DNA of 64,000 bases from Streptomyces noursei ATCC 11455 (GCF_001704275.1 NZ_CP011533.1:3968001-4032000); one strand, 5' to 3'. Positions 27,655 through 36,434 are shown, counted from the first letter of the stretch. Program-made: numbers and translations. The notes: a model not told the origin generated them from the sequence alone.

Positions 27655-29127
27655 ATGAACGATGCACCCACCGCCGCGGAGCCGGCGGACTCCGGCGCCG
27701 CGGGCCCTCCCGGTGCAAGCACCGGCTCCACCGGAGCGGCCGGCGCCGCGCCGTCCTCCGGCGCCCCGCTGCGCCGCAGCCGGCGGCACAAGGTCGTCGC
27801 GGGCGTGTGCGGCGGCCTGGGCCGGCAGTGGGACATCGATCCGGTGATCTTCCGGGTCGTGCTCGCCGTGCTCTCCATCGGCGGCCTCGGCCTGATCTTC
27901 TACGGCTTCGCCTGGCTGCTCGTCCCCCTCGACGGCGAGGAGGAGAACGAGGGCCGCCGGCTGCTCTCCGGCCGTGTCGAGGGCTCGGCCCTGACGGCGC
28001 TGCTCTGCGCGCTGGCCGGCTGCGCGCTGTTCCTGACCACCCTCGGCAAGGGCAGCATGATGTCCTTCGCGATCATGGTGACGCTGGCCGTGGCCGGCGC
28101 CGCCTACTGGTCGCGCCGGCGCCGGCGCGCCCAGGCCGAGGGCCTGGGATCCGTGGACGCCGCCACCGCCCAGGCGGTCGCCGACGCCCCGCCGGAGGCC
28201 ACCGCTCCGCCGGCGCCCAACACCCCCTCCTGGTGGCGCGATCCGCGCACCGAGGCGCTGCTGCGCCGGGGCTACCTCTGGGGCCCGGAGGACACCCGGC
28301 TCGACATCACCTACGAGTTCACCCACGGGGTCTCCGACGGCCCCCGCCCGCGCGGCAGCTGGTCCCCCGGCCCCGCGCCCGCCCCGCGCACCGACGTCGT
28401 CCCGCCCCGGCCCGCCCGGCCCGCCCTGGGCCGGGGCATCGGCGGCCGCACCTTCGTGCTGGCCGTCCTGGCGGGCACCGGCACCGCCCTGGCCGTCTCC
28501 CGGCACGCCGCGCCGGCCCCGTCCCTCCAGGCGGGCCTGGCCTGCGCGCTGGTCGTCTTCGGGCTGGGCCTCGTGCTGAGCGCCTGGTGGGGGCGCACGG
28601 GCGGCGGCACGGTCTTCATGACGGTGCTGACCACCGCGCTGTTGGCCGGCGCGATGGCGCTGCCCGCCAACATCACCGCCGACTGGCAGCACCGCACCTG
28701 GGCCCCGACCACCGTCGCCGCCGTGCAGCCGCACTACGCCGTCGGCTCCGGCGAGGGCCTGCTCGACCTCGCCCGACTCCCCCTGAAGCCCGGCACCACG
28801 GTCCGCACCGGCGCGGAAGTCGGCGCCGGCCGGCTCCGGGTGACGCTGCCGCAGGGCACCACCGCGATCCTCCGCCTCCGGCTCGGCGTCGGCGACATCC
28901 AACTGCCCGGCGACGCCGCCAACGACGTGGAGATCGTCGCCGGCCACCGCGAGCGGCGGGTCACCCTGCCCGCCGAGGGCCTGAAGAAAGGCGAGCAGCC
29001 GCACGGCACGGTCGAGCTCGACCTGGAGGTCGGCGCCGGCCAGATCGCCGTCGAGCGCGCCACCGCGGCCCCACCGGCCACCCCGTTCCCGGTCTCTCCC
29101 CCGACCCCGCAGGGAGCCCCCCAGTGA
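27655..29127 (+). CDS. PspC-domain membrane protein with a beta-rich C-terminal domain
   Basis: The protein has 490 residues from ATG 27655. A disordered N terminus is followed by PspC (RRHKVVAGVCGGLGRQWD, then VIFRVVLAVLSIGGLGLIFYGFAWLLVPL). More membrane helices are at 120-160 and 265-345, and the C terminus (residues 360-470) has regular LRVTLPQGTTAILRL and DIQLPGD motifs, a LiaF-like or adhesin-like beta helix. Such proteins modulate cell-envelope stress two-component systems. It is divergent from the kinase genes and overlaps the next gene (GTGA). Confidence 0.85.
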   Translation: MNDAPTAAEPADSGAAGPPGASTGSTGAAGAAPSSGAPLRRSRRHKVVAGVCGGLGRQWDIDPVIFRVVLAVLSIGGLGLIFYGFAWLLVPLDGEEENEGRRLLSGRVEGSALTALLCALAGCALFLTTLGKGSMMSFAIMVTLAVAGAAYWSRRRRRAQAEGLGSVDAATAQAVADAPPEATAPPAPNTPSWWRDPRTEALLRRGYLWGPEDTRLDITYEFTHGVSDGPRPRGSWSPGPAPAPRTDVVPPRPARPALGRGIGGRTFVLAVLAGTGTALAVSRHAAPAPSLQAGLACALVVFGLGLVLSAWWGRTGGGTVFMTVLTTALLAGAMALPANITADWQHRTWAPTTVAAVQPHYAVGSGEGLLDLARLPLKPGTTVRTGAEVGAGRLRVTLPQGTTAILRLRLGVGDIQLPGDAANDVEIVAGHRERRVTLPAEGLKKGEQPHGTVELDLEVGAGQIAVERATAAPPATPFPVSPPTPQGAPQ

Positions 29128-29348
29128 AGCGCCACCCCTTCGAGCCCGGCCGGCTGATCACCGGTGCCGCCACCCTCGCCGTCGGCACCGGCTACGGCCT
29201 CGACGCCCTCGGCCTCTGGCACGCCCCCCGCCCCTGGCTGTTCCTGGCCCTCCCCGCCGGCCTGCTGGTCGCCGGGATCACCACCGCCGTCTGGGCCACC
29301 GTCCGCCGCCACCACCAGCGGGACGCCCCGCCCCCGCAGCCGTCATGA
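29124..29348 (+). CDS. Small two-helix membrane protein
   Basis: This 74-residue protein starts at GTG 29124, which overlaps the PspC stop (GTGA), with AGGGAG eight bases before. Two hydrophobic segments (LITGAATLAVGTGYGLDAL and WLFLALPAGLLVAGITTAVW) are joined by a short loop; the tail is basic and Pro-rich. It is translationally coupled to PspC, probably as an accessory subunit. No named family is recognised. Confidence 0.75.
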   Translation: MKRHPFEPGRLITGAATLAVGTGYGLDALGLWHAPRPWLFLALPAGLLVAGITTAVWATVRRHHQRDAPPPQPS

Positions 29349-29353
29349 CCCGC

Positions 29354-29390
29354 GGCCTGCGGCCCGCGCACGAGGCCCGGCCCGCAGGCC
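29354..29390. terminator. Weak terminator between convergent genes
   Basis: GGCCTGCG (29354-29361) pairs with CGCAGGCC (29383-29390) between the PspC operon and the DoxX gene. Confidence 0.4.
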
Positions 29391-29397
29391 CACCCCG

Positions 29398-29931
29398 TCA
29401 TCCGTAGAGCTGCGTCCCGTGCCGCTGGCGGCGGTTGGCCAGTGCCGCGTCCAGCGAGAAGGCGGGCGCGCCGGCCAGCACCAGCGGTGTCCAGGCCATC
29501 AGGTAGGCCAGGTCGTTGCCGTAGTAGTAGGGGGTGGACGGCCAGCTCACGGTGAGCCACAGCGTCAGCGAGATCAGCGCGCCGCCCAGGGCCGCCAGCC
29601 GCCCCAGCAGCCCGATCAGCGTCCCGATGCCGACCAGCACCTCGCCGCCGGCGACGGCATAGCCGAAGCCCACCGTGCTGTGCTGGGCCAGCTCCACCAG
29701 TTGGGGCAGCGCGGCGGTGTCGTGCACCTGCCGCAGCAGGTCGCTCAGCGAGCCCTTCGCGCCACCGGACAGGAACGCCCGGTCCGTCAGTTTCTGGAGT
29801 CCGGCGTAGAGGAAGGTGGCGCCCAGGAAGAGCCGCAGCGGGAGCAGCGCGTGCCGCCCCAGTCCGCTCCGGAGCCCGACGGGTCGGGCAGCGCCCACGT
29901 CGACCGGGCGTGTGCGGTGTGCGTGAGCCAT
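29398..29931 (-). CDS. DoxX family membrane protein
   Basis: This 177-residue protein starts at ATG 29931, after GGAGAGG. Features of the family: PLRLFLGATFLYAGLQKLTD, TVGFGYAVAGGEVLVGIGTLIGLLGRLAALGGALISL as consecutive helices, and a final PLVLAGAPAFSLD. Four membrane segments are expected. DoxX-like proteins take part in quinone-linked or oxidative-stress membrane complexes, but the substrate of this one is unknown. Confidence 0.88.
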   Translation of the reverse strand: MAHAHRTRPVDVGAARPVGLRSGLGRHALLPLRLFLGATFLYAGLQKLTDRAFLSGGAKGSLSDLLRQVHDTAALPQLVELAQHSTVGFGYAVAGGEVLVGIGTLIGLLGRLAALGGALISLTLWLTVSWPSTPYYYGNDLAYLMAWTPLVLAGAPAFSLDAALANRRQRHGTQLYG

Positions 29932-30127
29932 GACGTCGCCTCTCCGTTGCCACCGGGAGCAGCCGATTGTGCCGCCGCCCGCACGGCTTGGCGAGATGCG
30001 TACGCATGGACGCGCGAGATTCCCTCCCACGCCGACCCCCGGGGCCGCGGCGCGCCGTCGCGACGGCCGCCGGGGCGCCTGCCGCCCGCCCCTCAGGAAC
30101 GGGGGCGGACGCGGCCGCCCGGCCCGC

Positions 30128-31429
30128 TCAGTCCTGGACCTCGATGCGGTAGCCGCGGGTCTCCGCCCCGGCCGCCGTGATCACCCGGACCTCCACCGGC
30201 CCCGGCTCCACGTCGACCGGCACCGGCACGGTCAGCACCCCGTCCGTCGGATTGGCGAAGCCCCCGGGCACCGGCACCAGCGGGACCGGCACATGCACCC
30301 CGCCGATCCGGACGACCGTACGGGCCAGCCGGTCCGGGGTGGTCGCACCGGGCGGCACGAAGCCGGTACCGCGGATCTCGATGTCGTCGCCGGTGCGGAT
30401 CGGCGCGGCGAGATCGCCCAGCTCCCGGGAGCGGACGACGGAGAGGATCACCGGCCGACCGCCGGCGACGGCCTTGCCCGCCAGATACGTCATCGCCGAG
30501 AGCGCCACCAGGACGACCAACACCCAGGGCAGCGCGGGCAGTCGGGTCGGGTCGGCGGCCAGGCGCACCTGCGCGAAGCCCAGCACCGCGATGTTCACCA
30601 GCACGTACTGCGCGTCGGTGAAGCTGCCGCGGCCGGCGTCGTCCGCCAGCAGGTCGGCGGCCCGGGGCCGGTCCGCCGGGATCTTCTGCACCCGCCCGGA
30701 ACGGACCCGTCCGGCGGTCATCCCGTAGGCCAGCACCGCCACCGCGCAGCCGATGGCCAGTATGGCCAGCAGCCCTCCCGAGGCGGCGAGTCCGAGCCCG
30801 GAGAGCAGCCGGCGCCGGGCGTCCGGGCCCGCGGCCACCGCCAGTTGGACGGCGAGCGTCAGGACGGCGTAGAGCACCGCCGCCACCCAGGCCGCGGCGA
30901 TCGCGCGGGAGGTGGACAGCCGGTGGTCCTCGCCGACCAACGGGGCCAGCGCGCCGCCCTGTTCACGGTGGAGCCAGGCCGCCCCGGTCACCCCGAGGGC
31001 CAGCACGGCGGCCGCGACCAGGGTGGCCGTGCGGCCCGTCGTCCAGCCGGTGCCGACGGCGGTGAGCGCCTGCCCGAGCAGCAGCGCCAGCACCGCGGCC
31101 CACACCACGACCACGGTGCGCCGACGGACGGCCGCCGGCCAGGAGGCGCCCTCGGCGGCGCCGCGCTCGGCCAGCATCCGGGCGGAGAGGGACAGTTCGT
31201 CCGACACCCACTGCCGGGCGGCGCCCGGGGAGCGTGCCAGCCCGGCCGGCACCCCGCGCCCGGCGGCGAACTCCTCCCGCAGCGCGACGAACGCGGCGAC
31301 CGCCTGCCGGTGCCCCTCGCGGGCGCCGTGCGGGCACCGTCCGCACCGGCACGCGCCACCGTCGCCGGGCCGCCCGCCGCCCCCGGGCTCGCCCCTTCCG
31401 GCCACTGTGCTCGCCGAATCCACCGACAC
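30128..31429 (-). CDS. Polytopic membrane protein of unknown function
   Basis: The protein has 433 residues from GTG 31429; GTG 31423 is an alternative. A short cysteine motif CRCGRCPHG occurs near residue 27, a possible metal site. About six hydrophobic segments follow (for example VVVVWAAVLALLLGQALT, TLVAAAVLALGVTGAAW, LLAILAIGCAVAVLAYGM, WVLVVLVALSAMTYLAG). The C-terminal 110 residues form a soluble beta domain with DDIEIRGTGFVPPGATT, reminiscent of IPT/TIG folds. It is divergent from the gene at 31685. I cannot assign a function. Confidence 0.72.
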   Translation of the reverse strand: MSVDSASTVAGRGEPGGGGRPGDGGACRCGRCPHGAREGHRQAVAAFVALREEFAAGRGVPAGLARSPGAARQWVSDELSLSARMLAERGAAEGASWPAAVRRRTVVVVWAAVLALLLGQALTAVGTGWTTGRTATLVAAAVLALGVTGAAWLHREQGGALAPLVGEDHRLSTSRAIAAAWVAAVLYAVLTLAVQLAVAAGPDARRRLLSGLGLAASGGLLAILAIGCAVAVLAYGMTAGRVRSGRVQKIPADRPRAADLLADDAGRGSFTDAQYVLVNIAVLGFAQVRLAADPTRLPALPWVLVVLVALSAMTYLAGKAVAGGRPVILSVVRSRELGDLAAPIRTGDDIEIRGTGFVPPGATTPDRLARTVVRIGGVHVPVPLVPVPGGFANPTDGVLTVPVPVDVEPGPVEVRVITAAGAETRGYRIEVQD

Positions 31430-31684
31430 GTCCGTACCGCCCCGCCGCCGCTTGTATCAACTTCTCGTCTCTCAACGGGAATTGTGCCCCAGGGCACCGG
31501 GCCGGCCGGTAATCGTCCTGGTCACGGAAGTCCCGTGCGGCGGCAGCAGGTTGACGCTCACCTGTCCACCGGGCGGTGCGGCGGCCCGTACGGTGTCCGG
31601 ACAGCCCGGCCCGCGCTTCCCCCGTTCGGGCGAATCGCCGTCGATCGGCGGCTGCCCGGCCCGGCCGCTGCGCAAGCTCCCGCC

Positions 31685-32365
31685 GTGCGCGAGAGACACG
31701 ATCCCGTCCGAACCGGCGCCGGCGCCGCCCCGCGCCGGACCCGGCCCCCGTTCGCCACCCTGGCCCGTGCCGCGGCGCTGTCACTGGCCGCGGCGTCGAC
31801 GCTCGCGGCGGCCCTGGCCCTGGCCGGCTCCGCGCCGGCCGCCGCCCGTCCAGGGGCCCTCCAGCGGTCGTCCGACGACAACTGCGCCTTCGCCGGCACC
31901 TCACCCCCCGTCGAGCTGCCCACCGATTTCCCCGTGCCGCCGGGCTGGCACATCCCCTGCACCACGCCCACGCCCACCCCCACCCCCACGCACCGGCCCG
32001 CACCGCCGTCCCCGGCACCCGCGCGGACCGAAGCGCCACGCCCCCGACCGCGGCCCACCCCGAAGGCCGCCCCCGTGCCGCGGCCGTCGCCGCCGTCGCC
32101 GCCCGCTCCGCCCGCGCGCCCCGCGCCCCCCGATCCACCGCCGCCGGCCCCCACGCCGCAACCCGTGCACCGCCTGGCGCTGCCGGTCCCCGCCCGCCCG
32201 CTCGGCTACACCCCGGCCCGCCACCAGCCGCACCGCGGGCACTCCGTGGTGACCAGGACGCTGCTGGTCACCACCCCGGCGGTGCTGGCCGGCGCCGCGC
32301 TCCGTCCCCGTTCGCGTTCCGCGTCCCGTTCCGCGTCCCGCTCCGCCGGGCGCGGCTCCTCGTAG
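31685..32365 (+). CDS. Secreted proline-rich protein
   Basis: The protein has 226 residues from GTG 31685; no good ribosome site is present, so the start is uncertain. A signal peptide (LARAAALSLAAASTLAAALALAG) precedes DNCAFAG and PPGWHIPC, a possible disulphide, then a long Pro/Ala/Thr-rich stretch and a short terminal hydrophobic segment (LLVTTPAVLAGAAL) with basic Arg-Ser repeats. It is nine bases upstream of the DUF4239 gene, so probably in one operon with it. A wall-spanning role is possible. Confidence 0.55.
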   Translation: MRERHDPVRTGAGAAPRRTRPPFATLARAAALSLAAASTLAAALALAGSAPAAARPGALQRSSDDNCAFAGTSPPVELPTDFPVPPGWHIPCTTPTPTPTPTHRPAPPSPAPARTEAPRPRPRPTPKAAPVPRPSPPSPPAPPARPAPPDPPPPAPTPQPVHRLALPVPARPLGYTPARHQPHRGHSVVTRTLLVTTPAVLAGAALRPRSRSASRSASRSAGRGSS

Positions 32366-32374
32366 GAGGTCTCC

Positions 32375-33133
32375 ATGTCGCAATGGCTGGTGTTGACCAT
32401 CGCCATGGCCGCGGTCTGCGGCGTCGTCCTGACCATCACCGTCCTCAAGGAGCGCCGGATCGGCGAGGACGACGACCCGTCCGAGACGCCCGATGTGATC
32501 GAGTACCTGACGATGATGGTGGGGGTGGTCTACGCGATCGTGCTGGGCCTGGCCATCGCCGGCGTCTGGGAGGCCCGGAACACCGCCGAGGACACCGTGC
32601 GGGTCGAGGCGCAGGCGCTGCACGAGGTCAGTGAACGGGCCCGGGTCTGGCCGGCGCCCGTACGGGACACCATCCGCGCGGACGTCAACTCCTATGTGGA
32701 CTACGTGGTCCACAAGGAATGGCCGGTGATGGCCGAGCGCGGGGAGCTCACCCAACGGGGCGCCGACCTCCTGGCGAAGGTCCGTACGGACGTCATGGAG
32801 TACCACCCGCGCGACGACTTCGAGCGGGAGTCCTACCAGCCGCTCGTCGACCAGGTCGCGGCCGCGGACAGCGCCCGGATGGCCCGTGCGGACGCGGCGG
32901 ACTCGACGCTCCCGGGGGTGGTGTGGTTCGGGCTGATCATCGGGGGCGCGATCTCCATCGGGGTGATGTACACGCTCCAGATCCGGCGCTCGGGACGGGA
33001 GATGCTGATGGCCGGCCTGTTCAGCGCGCTGATCGCGTTCCTGCTGTTCCTCGTCTGGGACTTCGACGCCCCGTTCAGCCGCGGCCTGCCGGCGGCGGCG
33101 GACCCGTTCCTGCAGCTGTTCCCGCAGAAGTGA
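32375..33133 (+). CDS. DUF4239 membrane protein
   Basis: This 252-residue protein starts at ATG 32375, after TAGGAGG. The family pattern is one or two N-terminal helices (WLVLTIAMAAVCGVVLTITV, and VVYAIVLGLAIAGVWEARN), a central hydrophilic domain containing EAQALHEVSERAR, and two C-terminal helices (VVWFGLIIGGAISIGVMYTL, LFSALIAFLLFLVWDFD). Bestrophin-like topology has been proposed for the family; the function is unknown. Confidence 0.9.
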   Translation: MSQWLVLTIAMAAVCGVVLTITVLKERRIGEDDDPSETPDVIEYLTMMVGVVYAIVLGLAIAGVWEARNTAEDTVRVEAQALHEVSERARVWPAPVRDTIRADVNSYVDYVVHKEWPVMAERGELTQRGADLLAKVRTDVMEYHPRDDFERESYQPLVDQVAAADSARMARADAADSTLPGVVWFGLIIGGAISIGVMYTLQIRRSGREMLMAGLFSALIAFLLFLVWDFDAPFSRGLPAAADPFLQLFPQK

Positions 33134-33138
33134 CGTAC

Positions 33139-33185
33139 GAGGGGCGGCGTTTCGTGGCCGGCCGGGCCGCGTGGCGCCGCCCCTC
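33139..33185. terminator. Terminator after the DUF4239 gene
   Basis: GAGGGGCGGCG (33139-33149) pairs with CGCCGCCCCTC (33175-33185), just after the stop. Confidence 0.6.
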
Positions 33186-33206
33186 CCGTCGTGCCGGCGG
33201 CGCGGC

Positions 33207-33431
33207 TCAGCCGAACATCTCCGGCTCGCTCCGCGCGATCTGCTGGTACAGCGGCTGGTAGTTGATCCACGCGACCAGGTCGTTGCCCAGCTGCTCGCGG
33301 GTGCGCACCGCGTCCTGATGGGAGATCAGCACCGGTTTGCCGGCCGCCTTCGCCGCCAGCTGCACCTGGCAGCAGCGCTCCATGGCGAGGAACCACCAGG
33401 CCGCCGCGTCGACCGAGTCGGCCACCGTCAG
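33207..33431 (-). pseudogene. Class II aldolase, detached C-terminal part
   Basis: In the minus frame, LTVADSVDAAAWWFLAMERC starts at about 33431 and continues through CQVQLAAKAAGKPV to the stop at 33207. This is the last 75 residues of a class II aldolase/adducin-family protein. Upstream of LTV the match ends abruptly. The remainder of the gene is found 9.9 kb away at 43357-43814, on the same strand and in the correct order. The zinc-binding RNHGL-type segment that normally precedes LTV is missing from both parts, so neither can be active. Confidence 0.85.
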
Positions 33432-33432
33432 C

Positions 33433-33783
33433 GTGGAGCTGGAGGTCCAGCGCCTGGAGGACGGGCAGGACGTGACTACGTACGTCTACCTGGCCCCGGA
33501 GACCGCCCGCCGGTTCGCGCGATCGGTCACCCTCGCATCCATAGCGGCCGACGGAGAGACCGTTCCGACGGCGCCCGAGGAGCGGACCGTGGAGCCGTGC
33601 CCGAACGACAACGCCGCCTGTCGCGCGGATTGCGGAGCCGCTCGGCCTGCCATCGGGAAGCCATGGCGGATCTGTTCCGCTCCGTCGAACCCGACACCGG
33701 CGACGAAGCGTTCACCCGGGAAGAGCTGTTCTTGGCTGCCCGGGAGCTGGCCGGCCCGGCGGCCGGCCTGGACGACGTGCTGA
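33433..33783 (+). CDS. Possible 5'-truncated island gene at the left junction
   Basis: From GTG 33433 the frame reads VELEVQRLEDGQDVTTYVYL then APETARRFARSVTLASIAADGE, a plausible short island protein. The last third overlaps the gene at 33663 and reads less like coding sequence. The left end coincides with the island junction and has no ribosome site, so the true start may have been lost. Confidence 0.35.
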   Translation: MELEVQRLEDGQDVTTYVYLAPETARRFARSVTLASIAADGETVPTAPEERTVEPCPNDNAACRADCGAARPAIGKPWRICSAPSNPTPATKRSPGKSCSWLPGSWPARRPAWTTC

Positions 33784-33830
33784 AGGTGGCCGCCTACCTC
33801 GCTTCCCAATCTGGAAGTCAAGCCGCATGA
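33663..33830 (+). pseudogene. Small island gene, apparently cut by the IS110 element
   Basis: ATG 33663, with GGGAAG just before, opens MADLFRSVEPDTGDEAFTRE, then ELFLAARELAGPAAGLDDVL and KVAAYLASQ. A 10-base repeat is reached at this point, and after it the frame runs only into the IS, stopping at 33830. If the IS between the repeats is removed, the same frame continues from 35098 (SAAWSSWGAGRR...) to a stop at 35240-35242, just before a terminator. The function is unknown. Confidence 0.55.
33802..33811. repeat. Left copy of 10-bp direct repeat flanking IS110
   Basis: CTTCCCAATC here and at 35088-35097 in the same orientation bracket the transposase gene. A chance match of this length at both borders is improbable. 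Confidence 0.65.
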
Positions 33831-35087
33831 GTGACTGGAGGTATCACTTGGTAACACCGACGGTCACGGATCAGAGCCCAGAAGACGTTGACTCGTCGGC
33901 GGGCAAGCGCGAGGACGGCTTGGATGTGGCGCTTCCCCTCAGCGCGTTTGCGGTCGTAAAAGCGGCGCGAGTTCGGGTCGCTGCGGATGCTGATCAGCGC
34001 GGAGGTGTAGAAGACCCGCTGGAGGCCGCGGTGGTACTGCTGCGGTCGGTGCAGGTTGCCGTGGGACTTCCCGGAGTCGTGCGGGGCGGGAGCCAGGCCG
34101 GCGAAGGCGGCCAGCCGGTCCGGGGTGGCGAAGGATGCCATGTCGCTGCCCACGGCGGCCAGGAATTCTGCGCCCAGCAGGGAGCCAATTCCCGGCATGC
34201 TGGTGATCACTTCGGCGAGTTCGTGGCGGCGAAACCGGCCCTCGATGAGCTTGTCGACGTCCGCGATCTTCTCGTTGAGGGCCATCACCTCCTCGACCAG
34301 CGCACCCACCAGCGAGGCGATGGCCGCTTCGCCGGGGACGGCGGTGTGCTGCCGCTCGGCGGCTCTGACCGCAGCGGTGGCCAGGGACTCCGCATTGCGA
34401 ACGTTGCGGACGCTCAGCCACTTGGTGAGACGGGTCAGGCCCACGCGACGGATTGCCAGCGGGGTCTGATAGCCCGTCAGCAGCACCAGCGGCCCCTTGG
34501 TGGTCAGATCCAGCGCGCGTTCCAGTGCGGGAAACATGCTGGTCAGCGTGGCACGCAAGCGGTTGATCGACCGGTTACGGTCGCATGCGAGGTCGGTGCG
34601 GCGCGCGGTGAACAGCTTCAGCTCCGCGGTGATCTCGTCGCTGGGACGTATGGGCTTCAGGTCACGGCGGACGCGGGCCTGGTCGGCGATGACGAGCGCG
34701 TCGCGGGCGTCGGTCTTGCCTTCGCCTCGGTAGCCGTCGGCGGCCCGGTTGACCGCGCGGCCGGGGATGTAGAGCAGTTCCTGATCGTGGTTGACCAGCA
34801 GTGCAATCAGCAGTGCGGCACCGCCGTCGGCCATGTCCACCGCCCACGTTGCGTCGTCCGCGAGTCCGAGGACGTCTGCAAGGAGCTGGAGGAGCTCCGG
34901 CTCGTCGTTGGCCACCCGGCGCGACAGCAGCTTGGCGCCGTCGGCGTCCAGGACGACGCAATGGTGGTGGGTCTTGCCGCTGTCGATCCCGGCCCATACC
35001 CGGCTCATCATGCTCCAGACGGTCGTCGTTGCAGTGCGTACCACAGACGACCTCGCCGGCATTGCCTTACACAGCGACTCGTTCGCA
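33812..35087 (-). mobile_element. IS110-family insertion sequence
   Basis: This is the segment between the two CTTCCCAATC repeats. It contains a single transposase gene, six bases from one border and about 79 from the other. The 79 upstream bases contain GGTCGTC (35021-35027) complementary to GACGACC (35046-35052). There are no terminal inverted repeats, as is usual for IS110 elements. The exact borders are inferred. Confidence 0.65.
33818..35008 (-). CDS. IS110-family transposase (DEDD recombinase)
   Basis: This 396-residue protein starts at ATG 35008 (GGAG four bases before; another ATG is adjacent at 35011). N-terminal RuvC-like DEDD domain: VWAGIDSGKTHHHCVVLD, AVDMADGGAALL and GEGKTDARDALVIADQAR. 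A coiled-coil middle is followed by the transposase_20 domain with SMPGIGSLLGAEFLAAVG and LAPAPHDSGKSHG (catalytic Ser region). The length is typical for a full IS110 enzyme and no frameshift is seen, so it may be active. Confidence 0.93.
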   Translation of the reverse strand: MSRVWAGIDSGKTHHHCVVLDADGAKLLSRRVANDEPELLQLLADVLGLADDATWAVDMADGGAALLIALLVNHDQELLYIPGRAVNRAADGYRGEGKTDARDALVIADQARVRRDLKPIRPSDEITAELKLFTARRTDLACDRNRSINRLRATLTSMFPALERALDLTTKGPLVLLTGYQTPLAIRRVGLTRLTKWLSVRNVRNAESLATAAVRAAERQHTAVPGEAAIASLVGALVEEVMALNEKIADVDKLIEGRFRRHELAEVITSMPGIGSLLGAEFLAAVGSDMASFATPDRLAAFAGLAPAPHDSGKSHGNLHRPQQYHRGLQRVFYTSALISIRSDPNSRRFYDRKRAEGKRHIQAVLALARRRVNVFWALIRDRRCYQVIPPVTHAA

Positions 35088-35097
35088 CTTCCCAATC
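35088..35097. repeat. Right copy of 10-bp direct repeat flanking IS110
   Basis: CTTCCCAATC, identical to 33802-33811. Beyond it the frame of the gene at 33663 resumes and stays open for 48 codons. Confidence 0.65.
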
Positions 35098-35247
35098 AGC
35101 GGCCTGGTCGTCGTGGGGTGCCGGGCGGCGAAGCGAGTTCAGCCACGGACGGCAGCCGCCTGATAGCCACACCCAGCACCCCTGGGCGACCCAACCCTAC
35201 GAATGGCTCGATCAACCCGCCCAACAACGTAAGGCCACCTGACACGA

Positions 35248-35288
35248 AACGGCCCCCTTCGCCATCGCGCTTGGTGAAGGGGGCCGTT
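35248..35288. terminator. Strong terminator
   Basis: AACGGCCCCCTTC (35248-35260) pairs perfectly with GAAGGGGGCCGTT (35276-35288), followed by CT. It lies between the end of the interrupted gene and the convergent DUF397 gene. Confidence 0.85.
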
Positions 35289-35312
35289 CTGCTGCGCCAG
35301 GATGCGTACGGG

Positions 35313-35519
35313 TCATCCGGTGAAGGCGTCGCCCTTGACAGCTGCGATGAAGGAGGAAAACGACGTGGTGGAGACGGCGAAGGTGGGGCCCTCCGGGATC
35401 TTGCTGTCCCGGATCGGAACGACACCGTGAGAAGGCACGAGATTAGTGGCGACCTCGACGCACTGCCCGCCGTTCTCGCTGTATGAGGATTTGATCCATC
35501 GGAGGGAGGATTCAGTCAC
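35313..35519 (-). CDS. DUF397 domain protein
   Basis: This 68-residue protein starts at GTG 35519, overlapping the stop of the upstream regulator (GTGA). The family signature is WIKSSYSENGGQCVEVA, then VPIRDSKIPEGP and FSSFIAAVKGDAF. DUF397 proteins are small partners encoded next to DUF5753 helix-turn-helix regulators throughout Streptomyces, for example the BldB-Abx systems, and are thought to modulate or be controlled by them. Confidence 0.93.
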   Translation of the reverse strand: MTESSLRWIKSSYSENGGQCVEVATNLVPSHGVVPIRDSKIPEGPTFAVSTTSFSSFIAAVKGDAFTG

Positions 35520-36345
35520 GGGGTGCCCTTTCGAAGCTGTTCGATCAAAGCCACAGACGCAGCCTGAGGCAGCGCGTTGGCTTGCATCTGATAGTAGGCC
35601 GTCAGTATGGGCAGCACTGCGGTGCTTTCCCGCTCAAGATGCGCCCGTTGAGCCGACTCGGCATACGACATGAACGAGCAGTCGGGCAGCGTTAGCACCG
35701 TGATCGGCAGGGTGAACGGCCTGTCTTCCCCATGGCGAACGGAGCCACCTGAAGCACCGTGTGCGGCAACGCAGCGAACTCAAGGAGACGGGTCAACTGC
35801 GCACCCATGGTGACAGGGCCTCCAACAGGTCGGCGAAGGCAGCTTTCGTCAAGCACAGCCAGGATCATGGGAGGTTGCGGACGGGCAATCGCTGCTTGCC
35901 GCTTGACGACGAGCGAGACCCGCTCATCCGCTTCATCGAGGGTGATCGCTCCGCGCTTGACCGCGCTCCTAGCGATCGTTGTTGCGTACTCCGGTGTCTG
36001 GAGCAGCCCCGGAATGACACCCACCTCGTACAGGCGGATCTCCACTGCGCGTCCCTCATGGTCTACGAACTCGGGGAACCCTTCCAGCAAGGCACTACCC
36101 CGGGTCGCGTGGCTCTGTCGTTCGAGACGATCGCCAGTGCCGAGTGCCTTATCAGCAGCTTTCGCAAAGCGGGGAGTTGGGGAGCGGTTCCCATTTTCCA
36201 CAGCCGAGATGTGTGTATCGGAGTACCCCATACGTTCGGCTAACTCTTCCTGAGTCAACCCTCGTTCATCCCGTAGCCTGCGCAGACGCTCCCCGAAGCG
36301 CGCGTTAGGCGACTCATCAGGCTTGAGTTCCTTGCGGTTGACCAT
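35516..36345 (-). pseudogene. XRE/DUF5753 transcriptional regulator with a frameshift
   Basis: From ATG 36345 the frame encodes an XRE helix-turn-helix (RFGERLRRLRDERGLTQEEL, GYSDTHISAVENGNRSP) and a DUF5753 domain (VIPGLLQTPEYA, SCLRRPVGG, LPHTVLQVAPFAMG). It then breaks at a run of four C on the plus strand (35728-35731). One more base there would restore VLTLPDCSFMSYAESAQRAH and the end EQLRKGTP, which are still present in the next frame down to 35516. This is either a true inactivating deletion in a homopolymer or a sequencing error. Confidence 0.85.
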
Positions 36346-36418
36346 GTGGATTCCAACTCCCCCCTCAGGCTCTGCAAGTTGAGGACTTCCTGACTGTAGG
36401 CCACGCTGAGGGCTGTCG

Positions 36419-36434
36419 GTAGCGGAAGCGCTAC
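36419..36434. promoter_or_regulatory. Inverted repeat in the divergent spacer
   Basis: GTAGCG-GAAG-CGCTAC (36419-36434) lies in the 109-base spacer between the regulator start (36345) and the gene at 36455. It is a candidate operator for an XRE-type dimer. Confidence 0.4.
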
